From contig NZ_FOVG01000003.1 in NCBI RefSeq assembly GCF_900115075.1, positions 496,001-560,000 on the forward strand: DNA of 64,000 bases. The letters run 5' to 3'. Made by a program: the position numbers and the translations under genes. Source of the stretch: Candidatus Pantoea varia (GTDB lineage Bacteria > Pseudomonadota > Gammaproteobacteria > Enterobacterales > Enterobacteriaceae). This document shows positions 37,775 to 47,165 of this stretch, one piece after another (positions within the stretch are counted from its first letter, which is position 1; each line of letters opens with the position of its first letter). The notes under the pieces were generated by a model. The model made no database searches, was not told the origin of the DNA, and worked only from the letters and a program-made list of their open reading frames with translations.

Positions 37775-38065
37775 AGGCTGACGATTCGCAGTGCGTAAGG
37801 GCGCGATGGCTAGCGAGTTGGGTGTTCAGGACTAAGCACCAGAGGCCATATTTCAGCGTCATCGGCAGGCTGCCCATAACAGCCAGATGAGGTTTAATTA
37901 GCGGGTTAACCGCTATCTGGCTGCTGGTTCTTAGGTTCGCATAATCTATCTTATGTTAAATAACTTATGCTGGATGAAGTCATCCCTTCTTCCACTCATT
38001 AAGTTACCTGTGATTATTCCTCAAACTTCGTGTTCCGGTAGCCTGTACCGCTACCGGCATCAATA
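37775..38065. other. Intergenic interval with two stem-loops
   Basis: About 290 bases without a gene. One structure has outer arms CAGCCAGAT/ATCTGGCTG (37880-37888, 37915-37923) around an inner TAGCGG/CCGCTA hairpin. A second perfect stem CCGGTAGC, loop CTGTACC, GCTACCGG (38035-38057) lies just after the SDR stop. Neither has a clear T-run. Confidence 0.5.
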
Positions 38066-38839
38066 TTAGTTACGGCCAGCCATCACGCCACCATCAATAT
38101 CCCAAATCGCACCCGTCACCCAACCGGTTTTATCGGACAGCAGGAAAGCCACAGTTTCAGCAATATCACGCGGCGTGCCCACCCGGTTAATTGGGTGGAA
38201 ACTGTTGAAACTGTCCATGACGCCGTGGAGCTCTTCTTTCGGAATAAAGCCTTCGTAAATCGGCGTCTGCACGACAGCTGGCGACACCGCATTTACACGA
38301 ATTCCTTTGCCGCCGAGCTCAATGGCCATGTTTTTAGTCAGTGCGTGCAGCCCGGCTTTCGCCATGGAATAAGCGGATGATGGTGTGGCACCAATCGCCT
38401 GCTGCGCCCACATTGAACCGATATTCACGATAGAACCTTTGATTCCTGAAGCCAGCATGTTTTTCACCACATCACGGGTGATAAAGAATGTCGCGCGGTT
38501 GATGCTCATATACATGTCGTAATCAACCTCTTCATGCTCGGTAAAAGGTTTCGGGAAGAACACACCGGCAGCATTTACCAACAGGTCAATATCACGGTGT
38601 TCGGCATTGACTACTGTCATCACATGCTTCATGCCATCGGTCGTCATCAAATCAGCGATGATGGTGGAAACCTGGCCCAGAGGTGCCAGCGCTGCACGTG
38701 CTCCTTCCGCTTTCTCCTGGCGATTACCGACCAACACCACTCTGCCACCCTGCTCCAGAACCACTCGAGCGACTTCCAGACCCATACCGCTTGTGCCGCC
38801 AACAACCAGAAGTTTTTTATCTGCGAATACGTTGCTCAT
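38066..38839 (-). CDS. Short-chain dehydrogenase/reductase
   Basis: A 257-residue classical SDR. Cofactor motif [13 protein letters not shown] (TGxxxGxG type), then NAAGVF, and the active site with S in IGSMWAQQ and YSMAKAG (Tyr-x-x-x-Lys). [15 protein letters not shown] is the usual C-terminus of 3-ketoacyl-reductase-like members. NAD(P)H-dependent reduction or oxidation of an alcohol is expected; the substrate is unknown. Divergent from a LysR gene 155 bases away that most likely controls it. Confidence 0.92.
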   Translation of the reverse strand: MSNVFADKKLLVVGGTSGMGLEVARVVLEQGGRVVLVGNRQEKAEGARAALAPLGQVSTIIADLMTTDGMKHVMTVVNAEHRDIDLLVNAAGVFFPKPFTEHEEVDYDMYMSINRATFFITRDVVKNMLASGIKGSIVNIGSMWAQQAIGATPSSAYSMAKAGLHALTKNMAIELGGKGIRVNAVSPAVVQTPIYEGFIPKEELHGVMDSFNSFHPINRVGTPRDIAETVAFLLSDKTGWVTGAIWDIDGGVMAGRN

Positions 38840-38956
38840 GTTTATCTCCAGAATAATTTTTTGTTAGTTGATGCAGGGAAGAAGCTTGTTTCCCTGTGAA
38901 TGAGCAAAGAATACCTGGCCTGCTCGACGACCACGAACCATAAGAACTACACTCTC

Positions 38957-38975
38957 GGGATAGAAAAACTATCTC
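38957..38975. promoter_or_regulatory. Dyad between the SDR and LysR genes
   Basis: GATAG, AAAAA, CTATC at 38959-38973, extended by CG...CG, lies about 20 bases before the LysR start. Candidate LysR operator. Confidence 0.4.
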
Positions 38976-38994
38976 GCTATCTTAAAGAGGTTTG

Positions 38995-39903
38995 ATGCGT
39001 ACCCTGAACAGACTGAAATGGTTGCAGGCTTTTGAGGCCACAGCACGGCACGGTAGCTTTACGGGTGCGGCGAATGAACTTGGTGTGACGCCTGCGGCGG
39101 TAGGTCAACTCGTGCGGGCATTAGAAGAATGGGTTGGGCATCCACTTTTGACACGCATCCGTTCGGGCAATGAGCGCCTGACGCTAATTAGCGAAGCGCA
39201 GGATGCGCTCGACGACATTACAGCTGGCCTGGATAAACTCGAAGCCGGGCTAAAAAAACTACGTGGCAGGAAAGCGCGATCGGTTCTGGTGGTCACTGCA
39301 TCGCAAGTATTCGTGATGAACTGGCTGATGCCACGCCTTAATAAATTTTCAGAACAGAATGAGTTAATTGACGTGCGCCTGGACGTGGCAGACCGGCTTA
39401 TCGATCTCAGCCATGGTGAAGCTGATATAGGAATTCGCTGCGGAACAGGTCACTGGAAAGGCTTAGTGGCCGACTGGATGATGGATGAGGAAGTGGTGAT
39501 GATTTGTAGCCCTTCCGCATTGCCCGCCAGTGGGGCTGAGAATGTGCAATGGTTATTTGAGCAAAAGCTGATTCAGGACGATACTCCGCACCCCGGCGCT
39601 AACTTCCCGTCATGGGAAAGCGTGTTGCAAAAAGTGGGGCTCGAGAGCGTGCAGCAAACGCGTCTTCACATCAACTCCACTGCCACGGTGATTCAGGCAG
39701 CGCTAAGTGGCCGGGGAGTTGCGCTAGTGCGCAAAGCCCTGGTACAGCAGGATCTGGATATTGGCCGTCTGGTCCAGTTATTCCCGGAAAACCGCTGGCC
39801 CATTAGCTGGTCATATTATGTGGTCAGTTCTGGCTCGTCATTAAAGCGGCCGGAAGTAAAAGCGTTTCGTGACTGGATGCTGAGTGATGTGCGCGTTAAA
39901 TAG
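38995..39903 (+). CDS. LysR-family regulator
   Basis: ATG at 38995 (GAGG five bases before), 302 residues. GcvA-like N-terminus: WLQAFEATARHGSFTGAANELG, TPAAVGQLVRALEEWVG. The effector domain spans about 90-300 (VLVVTASQVFVMNWLMPRL, EADIGIRCGTGHW). Divergent from the SDR gene, its probable target. Its terminator is the bidirectional one at 39948. Confidence 0.9.
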   Translation: MRTLNRLKWLQAFEATARHGSFTGAANELGVTPAAVGQLVRALEEWVGHPLLTRIRSGNERLTLISEAQDALDDITAGLDKLEAGLKKLRGRKARSVLVVTASQVFVMNWLMPRLNKFSEQNELIDVRLDVADRLIDLSHGEADIGIRCGTGHWKGLVADWMMDEEVVMICSPSALPASGAENVQWLFEQKLIQDDTPHPGANFPSWESVLQKVGLESVQQTRLHINSTATVIQAALSGRGVALVRKALVQQDLDIGRLVQLFPENRWPISWSYYVVSSGSSLKRPEVKAFRDWMLSDVRVK

Positions 39904-39947
39904 CTCGCCTGTCCAAAGACCCCTTCTCGATCCCTGAAAATAAAAAA

Positions 39948-39973
39948 ACCGACACAAACGTGCCGGTATTTTT
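39948..39973. terminator. Bidirectional terminator
   Basis: ACCGACAC, loop AAAC, GTGCCGGT (one mismatch) flanked by a run of seven A on the left and ATTTTT on the right, between a LysR gene and the convergent DUF4432 gene. Confidence 0.85.
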
Positions 39974-39981
39974 AATGCCAG

Positions 39982-41202
39982 TTACTCTTTCGCTATCGGC
40001 GTTTCGCGCACGTCAATCTTCGTCTCGCCCTGAATGCCCTTAATGCGTTTCTCAACGTCATTAACCTGCTCGCTGCTGTGCAGCAAGGTGTACGTCAGAT
40101 CAAAGGCTGTGCTGGCTCCCGGCTGCAGTTGCTTCACACGCTTTTGTTCACGTTCAATAGTGACCGGATAGGCATAACTGGTGCCTGGCTCGATGCCGGT
40201 CACGTAGCCCTGTTTCAGCGTGTCGGTATTTTTCCATAAGGTCAGCATCGGAAGCTGACGGGTATCGAACTGAATCGATGCGCCGCTATTTCCGGCTTTG
40301 TTGATCACCGCAGCCACGGTCTGATGATTGCTGTCAGAAAGCGGCTTGATGTTGAACACCATCTCATCAAAGTCTTTGGTCGGACCTTTGTAAGTCTGCC
40401 AGTCCTTTAACCCGGCTTTCGCGTAGTCATTGAACGGGCTGATGCCGGACATCGGTGCCAGGAAGCGCGCGCCCTCTTCCAGAATAGGTTTACCGAAGTT
40501 GCTGTGATAGATGATCTGGTAATCGTGCGGATAGTCACCGTGGTTAGTTAACACATCATGCAGGCTGAAACTGTTGCTGCCTGGCACGTAGCGCAATTCG
40601 GTCATGGTCTGCAAATCGGTTTTCTTAAAGGTGCTCTCTTTAATCAGGCCGCGAATGCGGATTTCATGCGGTGCTGCGTCAGCCACTTCGACTTCCAGTT
40701 GTGAAACCGGCGTATTACCCGCTTTACCGTGCAGCGTGTAGATACGACCCTGATCGGTCACCGGATGACCGGTCCATTCGTAGCCGCAGCGCACCATCAT
40801 CTCGTTGAATCCATCCAGCCAGCCCAGACCGTTGCGGCTTTCAAGATTGATGTAGGCAGGATTGACCACCTCTTTGACCGGGGAATCCCAGCCCATACGG
40901 GTACCAAAACCTTCTACGCGCAGTAAGTTCATGCCTCGGGTCGGACTGAGCGTGATATTCAGGCCATCCTGACTGTGGATTGTGATGATTTTACTGCCTT
41001 CCTGCTTGCCACCATGCAGGACTTTTTGCTCAATGCTGAACGGCTTGCCCTGGAACTTCAGCTGATTGCTGGAAATCTGCCAGTTTCCCTGCTCTGTGCC
41101 TTGTTCAGCACTCGTCAGCACCCAGGTTTTCGCCGCTGCAGAACCTGAAACCAGAACCGCCAGTACCGTTAACGCCAGTTTAATCTTCATCATTTGCCCC
41201 AT
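39982..41202 (-). CDS. DUF4432, aldose-1-epimerase-like periplasmic protein
   Basis: A 406-residue protein; two later ATGs (41193, 41190) are also possible and GGGG fits 41190 best. Signal peptide KLALTVLAVLVSGSAAA. The mature part is a galactose-mutarotase-like beta fold: TLSPTRGMNLLRVEGFG, NPAYINLESRNGLGWLDGFNE, HDVLTNHGDYPHDYQIIYHSNFG, GIEPGTSYAYPV. DUF4432 proteins are related to aldose epimerases, but their reaction is mostly undetermined. Periplasmic sugar modification is an inference. Stands alone. Confidence 0.83.
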   Translation of the reverse strand: MGQMMKIKLALTVLAVLVSGSAAAKTWVLTSAEQGTEQGNWQISSNQLKFQGKPFSIEQKVLHGGKQEGSKIITIHSQDGLNITLSPTRGMNLLRVEGFGTRMGWDSPVKEVVNPAYINLESRNGLGWLDGFNEMMVRCGYEWTGHPVTDQGRIYTLHGKAGNTPVSQLEVEVADAAPHEIRIRGLIKESTFKKTDLQTMTELRYVPGSNSFSLHDVLTNHGDYPHDYQIIYHSNFGKPILEEGARFLAPMSGISPFNDYAKAGLKDWQTYKGPTKDFDEMVFNIKPLSDSNHQTVAAVINKAGNSGASIQFDTRQLPMLTLWKNTDTLKQGYVTGIEPGTSYAYPVTIEREQKRVKQLQPGASTAFDLTYTLLHSSEQVNDVEKRIKGIQGETKIDVRETPIAKE

Positions 41203-41550
41203 TAGCTGAATCGTTTTTTCATTTCTTAAATGGAATTTACTGGTTGAGGCTCACCAGAAACGTGACGATGCTCACCTGACGGTAAATCGGCCCTTTTTAG
41301 CGCCATTTCTGAGAGTTAAATCACATTGAAAACGAAATTAAAAGAATAATGACGACTGATTCCGTGAGATGAAGAGGCATAAGCCTTATTCGATTCAGCA
41401 GTAATGACAGGGGCGGAATATTAACCGCCTGATAACGCGCCAGAAAAATACAGTAAAAAAATCCCGAAACCGCGCAACTTTTTCCATTTTTGAACGAACC
41501 TGTTATCAGAGACGTCAGACAACTCCGTCTGTTCGTCAATGGAGAGAGTA
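41203..41550. other. Intergenic region with a candidate ECF-type promoter
   Basis: About 350 bases, AT-rich, without a gene. GAAC at 41492-41495 and CGTC at 41513-41516 are 17 bases apart, the general geometry of ECF sigma promoters, and end 35 bases before the peroxiredoxin start. Confidence 0.4.
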
Positions 41551-42114
41551 ATGCCAATGAAAAACACCCTGAAAACCCTGGCCGTCGCTACGCTGCTGGC
41601 ACTGAGTGTTCCGGCAACATCCGCCTTTGCGGCGTTACAGGTCGGTGAAAAAGCGCCGGACTTCAAACTCGACGCCGCTCTCGCGGGTAAATCGACCACC
41701 TTTTCTTTGCAGCAGGCCCTGAAAAAAGGCCCGGTTGTCCTCTACTTCTTCCCGGCTGCGTTCAGTGCGGGCTGTACGCTCGAAGCACATGACTTTGCTG
41801 AAGCGACCGATGAATTCAAAAAACAGGGTGCGACCGTTATTGGCGTCACCGCAGGCAATACCGATCAGATTGCTAAATTCTCGCAGCTGGAATGCCGTGA
41901 CAAATTTACCGTCGCAGCCGATCCGGGTGCCAAAGTCGCCTCAGAATATAAGAGCACGATGGAGATGAAGGGGCAGAAACTCTCTGACCGCACCTCTTAT
42001 GTGATCGCGCCCGACGGCAAGATTCTGCTGAGCTTCACCGATAAAAATCCTGATGCGCATATCCAGAAAGCGATGGATGCCGTTAAAAAATATCGTCAGG
42101 CCAATCCGGCATAA
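41551..42114 (+). CDS. Periplasmic peroxiredoxin (AhpC/TSA, PrxQ-like)
   Basis: ATG at 41551 with GGAGAG five bases before gives 187 residues. A signal peptide (LKTLAVATLLALSVPATSAFA) exports it. Thioredoxin fold: VGEKAPDFKLDA, then FFPAAFSAGCTLEAHDF, where the cysteine stands at the peroxidatic position although the usual TPGC is SAGC, and a second cysteine in LECRDKF. It reduces peroxides in the periplasm. The next gene is a DsbD-like reductase that could supply electrons. Confidence 0.88.
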   Translation: MPMKNTLKTLAVATLLALSVPATSAFAALQVGEKAPDFKLDAALAGKSTTFSLQQALKKGPVVLYFFPAAFSAGCTLEAHDFAEATDEFKKQGATVIGVTAGNTDQIAKFSQLECRDKFTVAADPGAKVASEYKSTMEMKGQKLSDRTSYVIAPDGKILLSFTDKNPDAHIQKAMDAVKKYRQANPA

Positions 42115-42138
42115 CTTCATCTTCTGAGCAGGTACATC

Positions 42139-43380
42139 ATGCTGACTGCGATTGCAGCCGCCTTTTTGGGCGGCATTATTCTGAACCTCATGCCCTGCGT
42201 GTTTCCGGTGATCTCGCTGAAAGCACTGAGCCTGATCCGCCATCACGAATCGCCATCGCATGCCCGTGCTGAGGGCCTGGCCTTCTTACTGGGCGTTGTG
42301 GTGACGATGGTTGCCCTGACCGCGGTATTGCTGCTGGCAAGAGCGGGTGGTGCTTCGGTAGGCTGGGGGTTCCAGCTGCAATCGCCGCTGGTCATCGCCG
42401 CGCTGATTCTGGTGATGCTCGGCTCAGCACTGAACCTGCTCGGTCTGTTTGAAGTCGGATTATCAGTCCAGCGGGTTGGCGAAATGGGCGGCAATCGCGG
42501 AGGTTTAGTCGGTTCAGCACTGACCGGCGCGCTGGCCATCATTGTCGCCACTCCCTGTAGCGCACCTTTCATGGCCAGTGCAGTGGGATATGCCCTGACT
42601 CAGCCTCCGCTGGTGAGTCTGGTGATCTTTATTGCACTGGCGCTGGGCTTTGCTGCGCCCTTTACCCTTATCTCTTTCTTCCCGGTGCTGGCGCGCGTTT
42701 TGCCAAAGCCAGGTGCCTGGATGATCACCTTAAAACAGGGTCTGGCGTTTCCGATGCTGGGCGCGGTGGGCTGGCTGATCTGGGTACTGGAACGTCAGGC
42801 GGGATCGGCGGCACTGGCTGCGATCCTGGCCTGCTGCTTACTGTTTAGTTTTGCCGCCTGGCTGTATGGCATGGCGCAAAAACGCCGTATGATGGGTCAG
42901 CGCCATGTGGTACTGCATGTTGCGACCGCTTTCTTCCTGGCGCTGGTCATGGTGCCGTTGTTAAATCTGAACAGTTTTGCCAGCGCGCCCGCTGAAACGG
43001 AAACCGCCTCACAGGCAGCTGCCGCTGTGGCCTGGTCGCCGCAGAACGTTGACGCGATCAAAGGCCAGGGCAAGCCCATCCTGGTGAATTTTACCGCGTC
43101 ATGGTGTATTACCTGCCAGGTGAACGATCGCACCTCACTTTCGACGCAGGCGGTAAAGGCGGCCATGGCGCGCACCAGCACCATTTACATGGTCGCAGAT
43201 TCCACCAAGTACAATCCCGATGTTGAACAGGCGCTGAGTGATTTCGGTCGCGGTGGATTGCCACTCTACGTGGTCTACCCGGCTGACGGCGGAAAACCGG
43301 TGGTGCTGCCGCAGGTACTGACTCCGGGTATTGTGATTTCAGCGCTGGATCAGGCAACAGAAAAAGGAAATAAATCCTGA
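42139..43380 (+). CDS. DsbD-family thiol:disulfide reductase lacking the N-terminal periplasmic domain
   Basis: A 413-residue protein. Residues 1-280 are a DsbD/CcdA-type membrane domain of about eight helices with the paired cysteines in LMPCVFPV and ATPCSAPF. The C-terminal 110 residues are a periplasmic thioredoxin domain with the WCITC active site. It passes electrons from cytoplasmic thioredoxin to the periplasm. The alpha domain of true DsbD is missing, so the electron acceptor must be another protein, and the peroxiredoxin 24 bases upstream is the obvious candidate. Confidence 0.9.
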   Translation: MLTAIAAAFLGGIILNLMPCVFPVISLKALSLIRHHESPSHARAEGLAFLLGVVVTMVALTAVLLLARAGGASVGWGFQLQSPLVIAALILVMLGSALNLLGLFEVGLSVQRVGEMGGNRGGLVGSALTGALAIIVATPCSAPFMASAVGYALTQPPLVSLVIFIALALGFAAPFTLISFFPVLARVLPKPGAWMITLKQGLAFPMLGAVGWLIWVLERQAGSAALAAILACCLLFSFAAWLYGMAQKRRMMGQRHVVLHVATAFFLALVMVPLLNLNSFASAPAETETASQAAAAVAWSPQNVDAIKGQGKPILVNFTASWCITCQVNDRTSLSTQAVKAAMARTSTIYMVADSTKYNPDVEQALSDFGRGGLPLYVVYPADGGKPVVLPQVLTPGIVISALDQATEKGNKS

Positions 43381-43451
43381 GATTACTGATGAAACAATTT
43401 CCTGGCGCGTTGTCAGGGCGCGGTGACAGCGTGCTGAACTGCTGATGATCG

Positions 43452-44006
43452 ATGTCAGAGACTGATCCACGCGCACAGCAGTGGCCAGACTTGATGGCCC
43501 GTGCACAGGCGGGTGACAGAGCTGCCTATAACCAGTTACTCAAAGTGATGGTTCCGGCCATCCGGGCACTGGTGTGCAAAAAAATCCGTGACGAGGTACT
43601 GGTTGAGGACGTGATTCAGGAGACGCTGCTGGCGATCCATCGGGTGCGGCATACTTACGATCCGCAGCGCCCGATCCTTCCCTGGGTTGCCGCCATCACC
43701 TCTGCACGGACCATTGATGCGCTGCGTCAGCACGGTCGTCGTCAGGAAGTTCAGGATGATGAGGCGCTGCAACGAAGGCCTGCTGAAAGCGCAGAATCCT
43801 CAACGGATACAGATATCCTTTCCGGCTATCTGGATACGCTTCCGCTGCGCCAGCGGGAGATCGTCGAATCTGTGCATCTGCGCGAGCAGAGCCTGGCGCA
43901 GGCAGCTGCTGAAACCAATCAGTCTCTCTCTGCGGTTAAATCTCTGTTGCATCGCGCAATGGTCAACCTTCGTAAATATGGACGGGGTCATCATGAGAAA
44001 TCATGA
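43452..44006 (+). CDS. ECF-type RNA polymerase sigma factor
   Basis: A 184-residue sigma-70 family protein with regions 2 and 4 only: AAYNQLLKVMVPAIRALV, VEDVIQETLLAIHRVRHTYD, then LPLRQREIVESVHLREQSLA and SAVKSLLHRAM. The end overlaps the next gene by 14 bases, and that gene encodes a membrane protein of the NrsF type, a known anti-sigma family. The start ATG 43452 has a poor ribosome site. It would drive a stress regulon including the peroxiredoxin and DsbD-like genes upstream. Confidence 0.92.
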   Translation: MSETDPRAQQWPDLMARAQAGDRAAYNQLLKVMVPAIRALVCKKIRDEVLVEDVIQETLLAIHRVRHTYDPQRPILPWVAAITSARTIDALRQHGRRQEVQDDEALQRRPAESAESSTDTDILSGYLDTLPLRQREIVESVHLREQSLAQAAAETNQSLSAVKSLLHRAMVNLRKYGRGHHEKS

Positions 44007-44634
44007 CCAGTTAATTAATCAGCTCAGCGCCTCGGCGCAGCCGGTGCAGCGCGTCTGGCCTACGGCCTGGCGCGTCGCGGGCTGGATCGCGCTTGCCCTG
44101 CCTTGTGGCGCGCTGACCAGCTGGGCATTTCACAGCCGTCTGACGGACTGGTCTCAGCCTGGCGCCATGTTAGCGCTGGTTGCCCTGCTGCTGTCGCTCG
44201 TCATCGCAGGCAGCACACTGGCGGCCGCCTTTACGCTAAGTATTGCAGGACGGAAACCGATTAACCTGCGCTGGCCGATGCTGCTGGCGATGATGTGGCT
44301 GGCACTAAATCTGATCAATATGTCATCTGAGACCCCGCCAGCAGGCGCGAGCCGGTTGGGTGAAGGGATACACTGCTATCTGTTTATGCTGTCGGCCAGC
44401 GTGCCGATGATGCTGATGTCCGTGTTCGCCCTGAAACGCACCCGTTCACTCTATCCCGCGCGCAGTCTCGCGCTGAGCGGCTGCGGTAGCGCGTTTACCT
44501 CATCAATGCTGCTGTCGCTGTGTCATGACACCCATCTGCATGCCATCGATTTTTCTATGCATCTGGCTGCGGGCATTACCATTGTGGCGCTAACGGTGCT
44601 GGCCGGACGCCGCTGGGTCCGGCTGGGAGGGTAA
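43993..44634 (+). CDS. NrsF-like (DUF1109) membrane anti-sigma factor
   Basis: ATG at 43993, overlapping the sigma gene; 213 residues with about six hydrophobic segments (WIALALPCGALTSWAF, MLALVALLLSLVIAG, LLAMMWLALNLINM and others). NrsF in Caulobacter holds sigma F at the membrane and releases it in response to heavy metals and oxidants through conserved cysteines. Cysteines here lie in LPCGA, EGIHCYLF, LSGCGS and SLCHDTH. The overlap with the sigma gene supports the partnership. Confidence 0.87.
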   Translation: MRNHDQLINQLSASAQPVQRVWPTAWRVAGWIALALPCGALTSWAFHSRLTDWSQPGAMLALVALLLSLVIAGSTLAAAFTLSIAGRKPINLRWPMLLAMMWLALNLINMSSETPPAGASRLGEGIHCYLFMLSASVPMMLMSVFALKRTRSLYPARSLALSGCGSAFTSSMLLSLCHDTHLHAIDFSMHLAAGITIVALTVLAGRRWVRLGG

Positions 44635-44646
44635 TACGTTTTTTAA

Positions 44647-45033
44647 TTACTCTGCGACAAGCTCAATCAGATTCCCGTCCGGATCGCGAATAATCGCCTC
44701 ATAAAAGCCGTCGCCCGTGCGGCGCGGTGCTGCTACCAGAATCCCCATCACTGCTGCCCTGGCAGCCATCTTATCCACCTGCTGTTCATCACCGACGCCG
44801 ATCGCGATATGCGCCCAGCCTGTTACTTCCCTGCCCGGCTGACCGTCTTCCAGACCTGGCAGAGTCATCAGTTCAATGGTCGCGCCCTGCGCCAGCCGCA
44901 GGAAGTATGAGCCGAAGCCGGGACGGTTCTGACTCTGATACAGCTCACCGCTCTGCGCGTTAAACATCTCGTGCCAGAATTGCTTTTGCGTCTCTGGATA
45001 ACGCGTCCAGAGTGCGACATGGGCGATTTTCAT
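44647..45033 (-). CDS. VOC/glyoxalase-family protein
   Basis: A 128-residue single VOC domain: MKIAHVALWTRYPETQKQFW, FLRLAQGATIELMTLP, GWAHIAIGVGDEQQVDKM, RDPDGNLIELVAE. The glutamate and histidine positions match metal ligands of the fold. Reaction unknown (lyase, dioxygenase or binding protein possible). Its start overlaps the MFS stop by four bases, so the two are coupled. Confidence 0.88.
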   Translation of the reverse strand: MKIAHVALWTRYPETQKQFWHEMFNAQSGELYQSQNRPGFGSYFLRLAQGATIELMTLPGLEDGQPGREVTGWAHIAIGVGDEQQVDKMAARAAVMGILVAAPRRTGDGFYEAIIRDPDGNLIELVAE

Positions 45034-46184
45034 GCATTTCCTTTTGTTGTGATGCTACGGCCTAAATCCAGCGTCAGCGAGACCGCGCCCACGATCAGCA
45101 TCAGCGCCATAATCAGTGAAAACGAGAAAGCGAGATGCGTGTAATGCGCCACGTAGCCAATCACGGCTGGTCCGCTCAGCACGCCCAGGTACCCCAGAGT
45201 AGTAATGGCGGGCACGGCTACGGCCTGTGGCATCACCGTCTGACGTCCGGCAGCAGAAAACATCACCGGCACGATATTGGCGCAGCCTGCACCGACCAGG
45301 GTATATCCCAGCAACGCCAGCGGCCAGGAATCGATAAATGTCACCATCGCCATTCCTGCAGCGGCTATCAGTGCGCCGCCCAGCACCACTGGCAAACGTC
45401 CCAGCGACGAGATGATGCGATCGCCGGTCAGCCGCGCCACGGTCATCGCCATGGCAAAGCAGGTATAACCCAGCCCGCCCAGTGACGCCGGAATGGCCCG
45501 GACATCGGTCAGATAGACCGCACTCCAGTCCAGCACGGTGCCTTCCGTCAGGAAAACGGCAAAACAGATGATGCCGATAATCAGTACGCTGCCGCGCGGA
45601 ACCGCAAACACCGGACCTTCAGCGGGATTGGCGTAGGTCAGTAAACCTGATGCGCTGACCAGCGTCATGATAATCACCGCGACGACGGCGAGTAAGCAGC
45701 CGGTGAGCACGCTGAAACCCATCGCCAGTATCAGCGTCATAAAACCTGCCCCTGCTATGCCACCTACGCTATACATGCCATGAAAACCAGACATCACCGG
45801 CTTCTCAGCCTGCTTCTCCACCAGTATTGCCTGAATGTTCATGGCGCAGTCGGTGACGCCGATGCCCACGCCAAACAGCAGCAATGCCAGCGCCAGCAGC
45901 AGCGGATCGCTGAGCACCGACAACCACGGCGTGCTGATGATGATCAGCGCGACCGCAACCAGAATTACCCGGCGGCAGCCAAAGCGGCTGGTGAGCCAGC
46001 CCGTCACTGGCATCGCAATCAGCGCGCCAACGCCCAGACAGAGCAGTAATGTACCCAGTTGCGCCTCATTGACGCCGGTATTGGCGCGGGCGAAAGGCAC
46101 CATCACGGCCCAGGTCGCAGTAATAAATCCGGCCAGAAAAAAGATAATGCGCGTTGCCTGGGTGGAAGAGACGTTATTAGCCAT
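45030..46184 (-). CDS. MFS transporter, YbjJ-like
   Basis: A 384-residue MFS permease with 12 expected helices. GWLTSRFGCRRVI is the motif A loop; MSGFHGMYSVGGIAGAGF resembles the corresponding stretch of YbjJ-like and fucose permease-like transporters. Coupled to the VOC gene and divergent from a DeoR-family regulator 119 bases away, which suggests control by a sugar phosphate or related metabolite. Substrate unknown. Confidence 0.88.
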   Translation of the reverse strand: MANNVSSTQATRIIFFLAGFITATWAVMVPFARANTGVNEAQLGTLLLCLGVGALIAMPVTGWLTSRFGCRRVILVAVALIIISTPWLSVLSDPLLLALALLLFGVGIGVTDCAMNIQAILVEKQAEKPVMSGFHGMYSVGGIAGAGFMTLILAMGFSVLTGCLLAVVAVIIMTLVSASGLLTYANPAEGPVFAVPRGSVLIIGIICFAVFLTEGTVLDWSAVYLTDVRAIPASLGGLGYTCFAMAMTVARLTGDRIISSLGRLPVVLGGALIAAAGMAMVTFIDSWPLALLGYTLVGAGCANIVPVMFSAAGRQTVMPQAVAVPAITTLGYLGVLSGPAVIGYVAHYTHLAFSFSLIMALMLIVGAVSLTLDLGRSITTKGNA

Positions 46185-46275
46185 TGCGATCCTTTAGTGG
46201 ATGTCAGAGAGCCGGGAAAGGAGGATGAGATTCTGTTGACACCCTGCCCATCAGTGAACGATCATGCTCACTATA

Positions 46276-46316
46276 GCTCGATTATGAACACTCTGGAGTC
46301 TTTATGCTCGATTATG
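46276..46316. promoter_or_regulatory. Direct repeat at the DeoR/MFS divergent promoter
   Basis: GCTCGATTATG occurs at 46276-46286 and 46306-46316, exactly 30 bp (about three helical turns) apart on the same strand. The second copy covers the DeoR start codon. Candidate operator for the DeoR-family protein. Confidence 0.5.
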
Positions 46317-47074
46317 CAGCTTTCCCGCAGCAGCGACAAGCGCTGATTCGTGAGATCTTGCAGCAGAATGGTCGCGTCGTCTGTGCGGATCTGGCACGGC
46401 AAATGGCAGTGTCAGAGCACACGATACGGCGCGATTTGCATGAACTCAGTAAAGAGGGTTTATGTAAAAAGGTCTACGGCGGTGCGGTGTTACAGCTGTC
46501 GGACGCGGGCAGTTTCATCAGCCGAAAAGTGCAAGATCACGCAGCAAAAGCCCTGATCGCGCAGCGCTGTGCCAGTCTGGTTAAAGCCAACAGCTGCATC
46601 TTTATTGATGCTGGCACGACGAATCTGGCGCTGGCACAGGCACTGTCATCGGAGATGAGTCTGACCGTCGTCACCAATGCGCCTGATATTGCCGCGCTGT
46701 TGATTAACCATCCTGTCGCGCAGGTGATCATGCTGGGTGGTCAGATACAGAAGAGTACGGGCGGAGCAGTCGGACAAACCGCGATTAGTCAGATTCAGGG
46801 AATACTCTTCGATCAGGCGTTTATTGGCGGCTGTGCCATGAGTCCGGAGGCCGGACTGACCGGTTTCGATTATGCCGATTGCGAATTCAAGAAAGTCGCG
46901 ATGGCGCAAAGCAGTCAGGTGATTGTCGGGCTGACAGCGGACAAAATTCCCGGCGTGGCGCGGTTTAGCGTGGCGAAATGCCGCGATATCACAACGCTGG
47001 TGGTTGAGGAGAAGCTCGATAAAACGCTGCTGGATGCGTTTGAAGCTGATGAGATTACGCTTATCACGGTCTGA
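46304..47074 (+). CDS. DeoR/GlpR-family transcriptional regulator
   Basis: A 256-residue regulator. N-terminal winged helix: FPQQRQALIREILQQNG, CADLARQMAVSEHTIRRDLHEL, the DeoR signature. The C-terminal sugar-phosphate sensor has FIDAGTTNLALAQAL and TVVTNAPDIAALL. It most likely represses the divergent MFS-VOC pair in the absence of a sugar phosphate. GGAG sits about 9 bases before the ATG. Confidence 0.92.
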   Translation: MLDYAAFPQQRQALIREILQQNGRVVCADLARQMAVSEHTIRRDLHELSKEGLCKKVYGGAVLQLSDAGSFISRKVQDHAAKALIAQRCASLVKANSCIFIDAGTTNLALAQALSSEMSLTVVTNAPDIAALLINHPVAQVIMLGGQIQKSTGGAVGQTAISQIQGILFDQAFIGGCAMSPEAGLTGFDYADCEFKKVAMAQSSQVIVGLTADKIPGVARFSVAKCRDITTLVVEEKLDKTLLDAFEADEITLITV

Positions 47075-47165
47075 AGCTGCGCAATGTTCAGCACGTAATA
47101 AACTCGCTCCTGCCGGCGCGCGACAGAGGTCAGCGAACACCACACAGAAGCGAGCCGGCTTCAGG

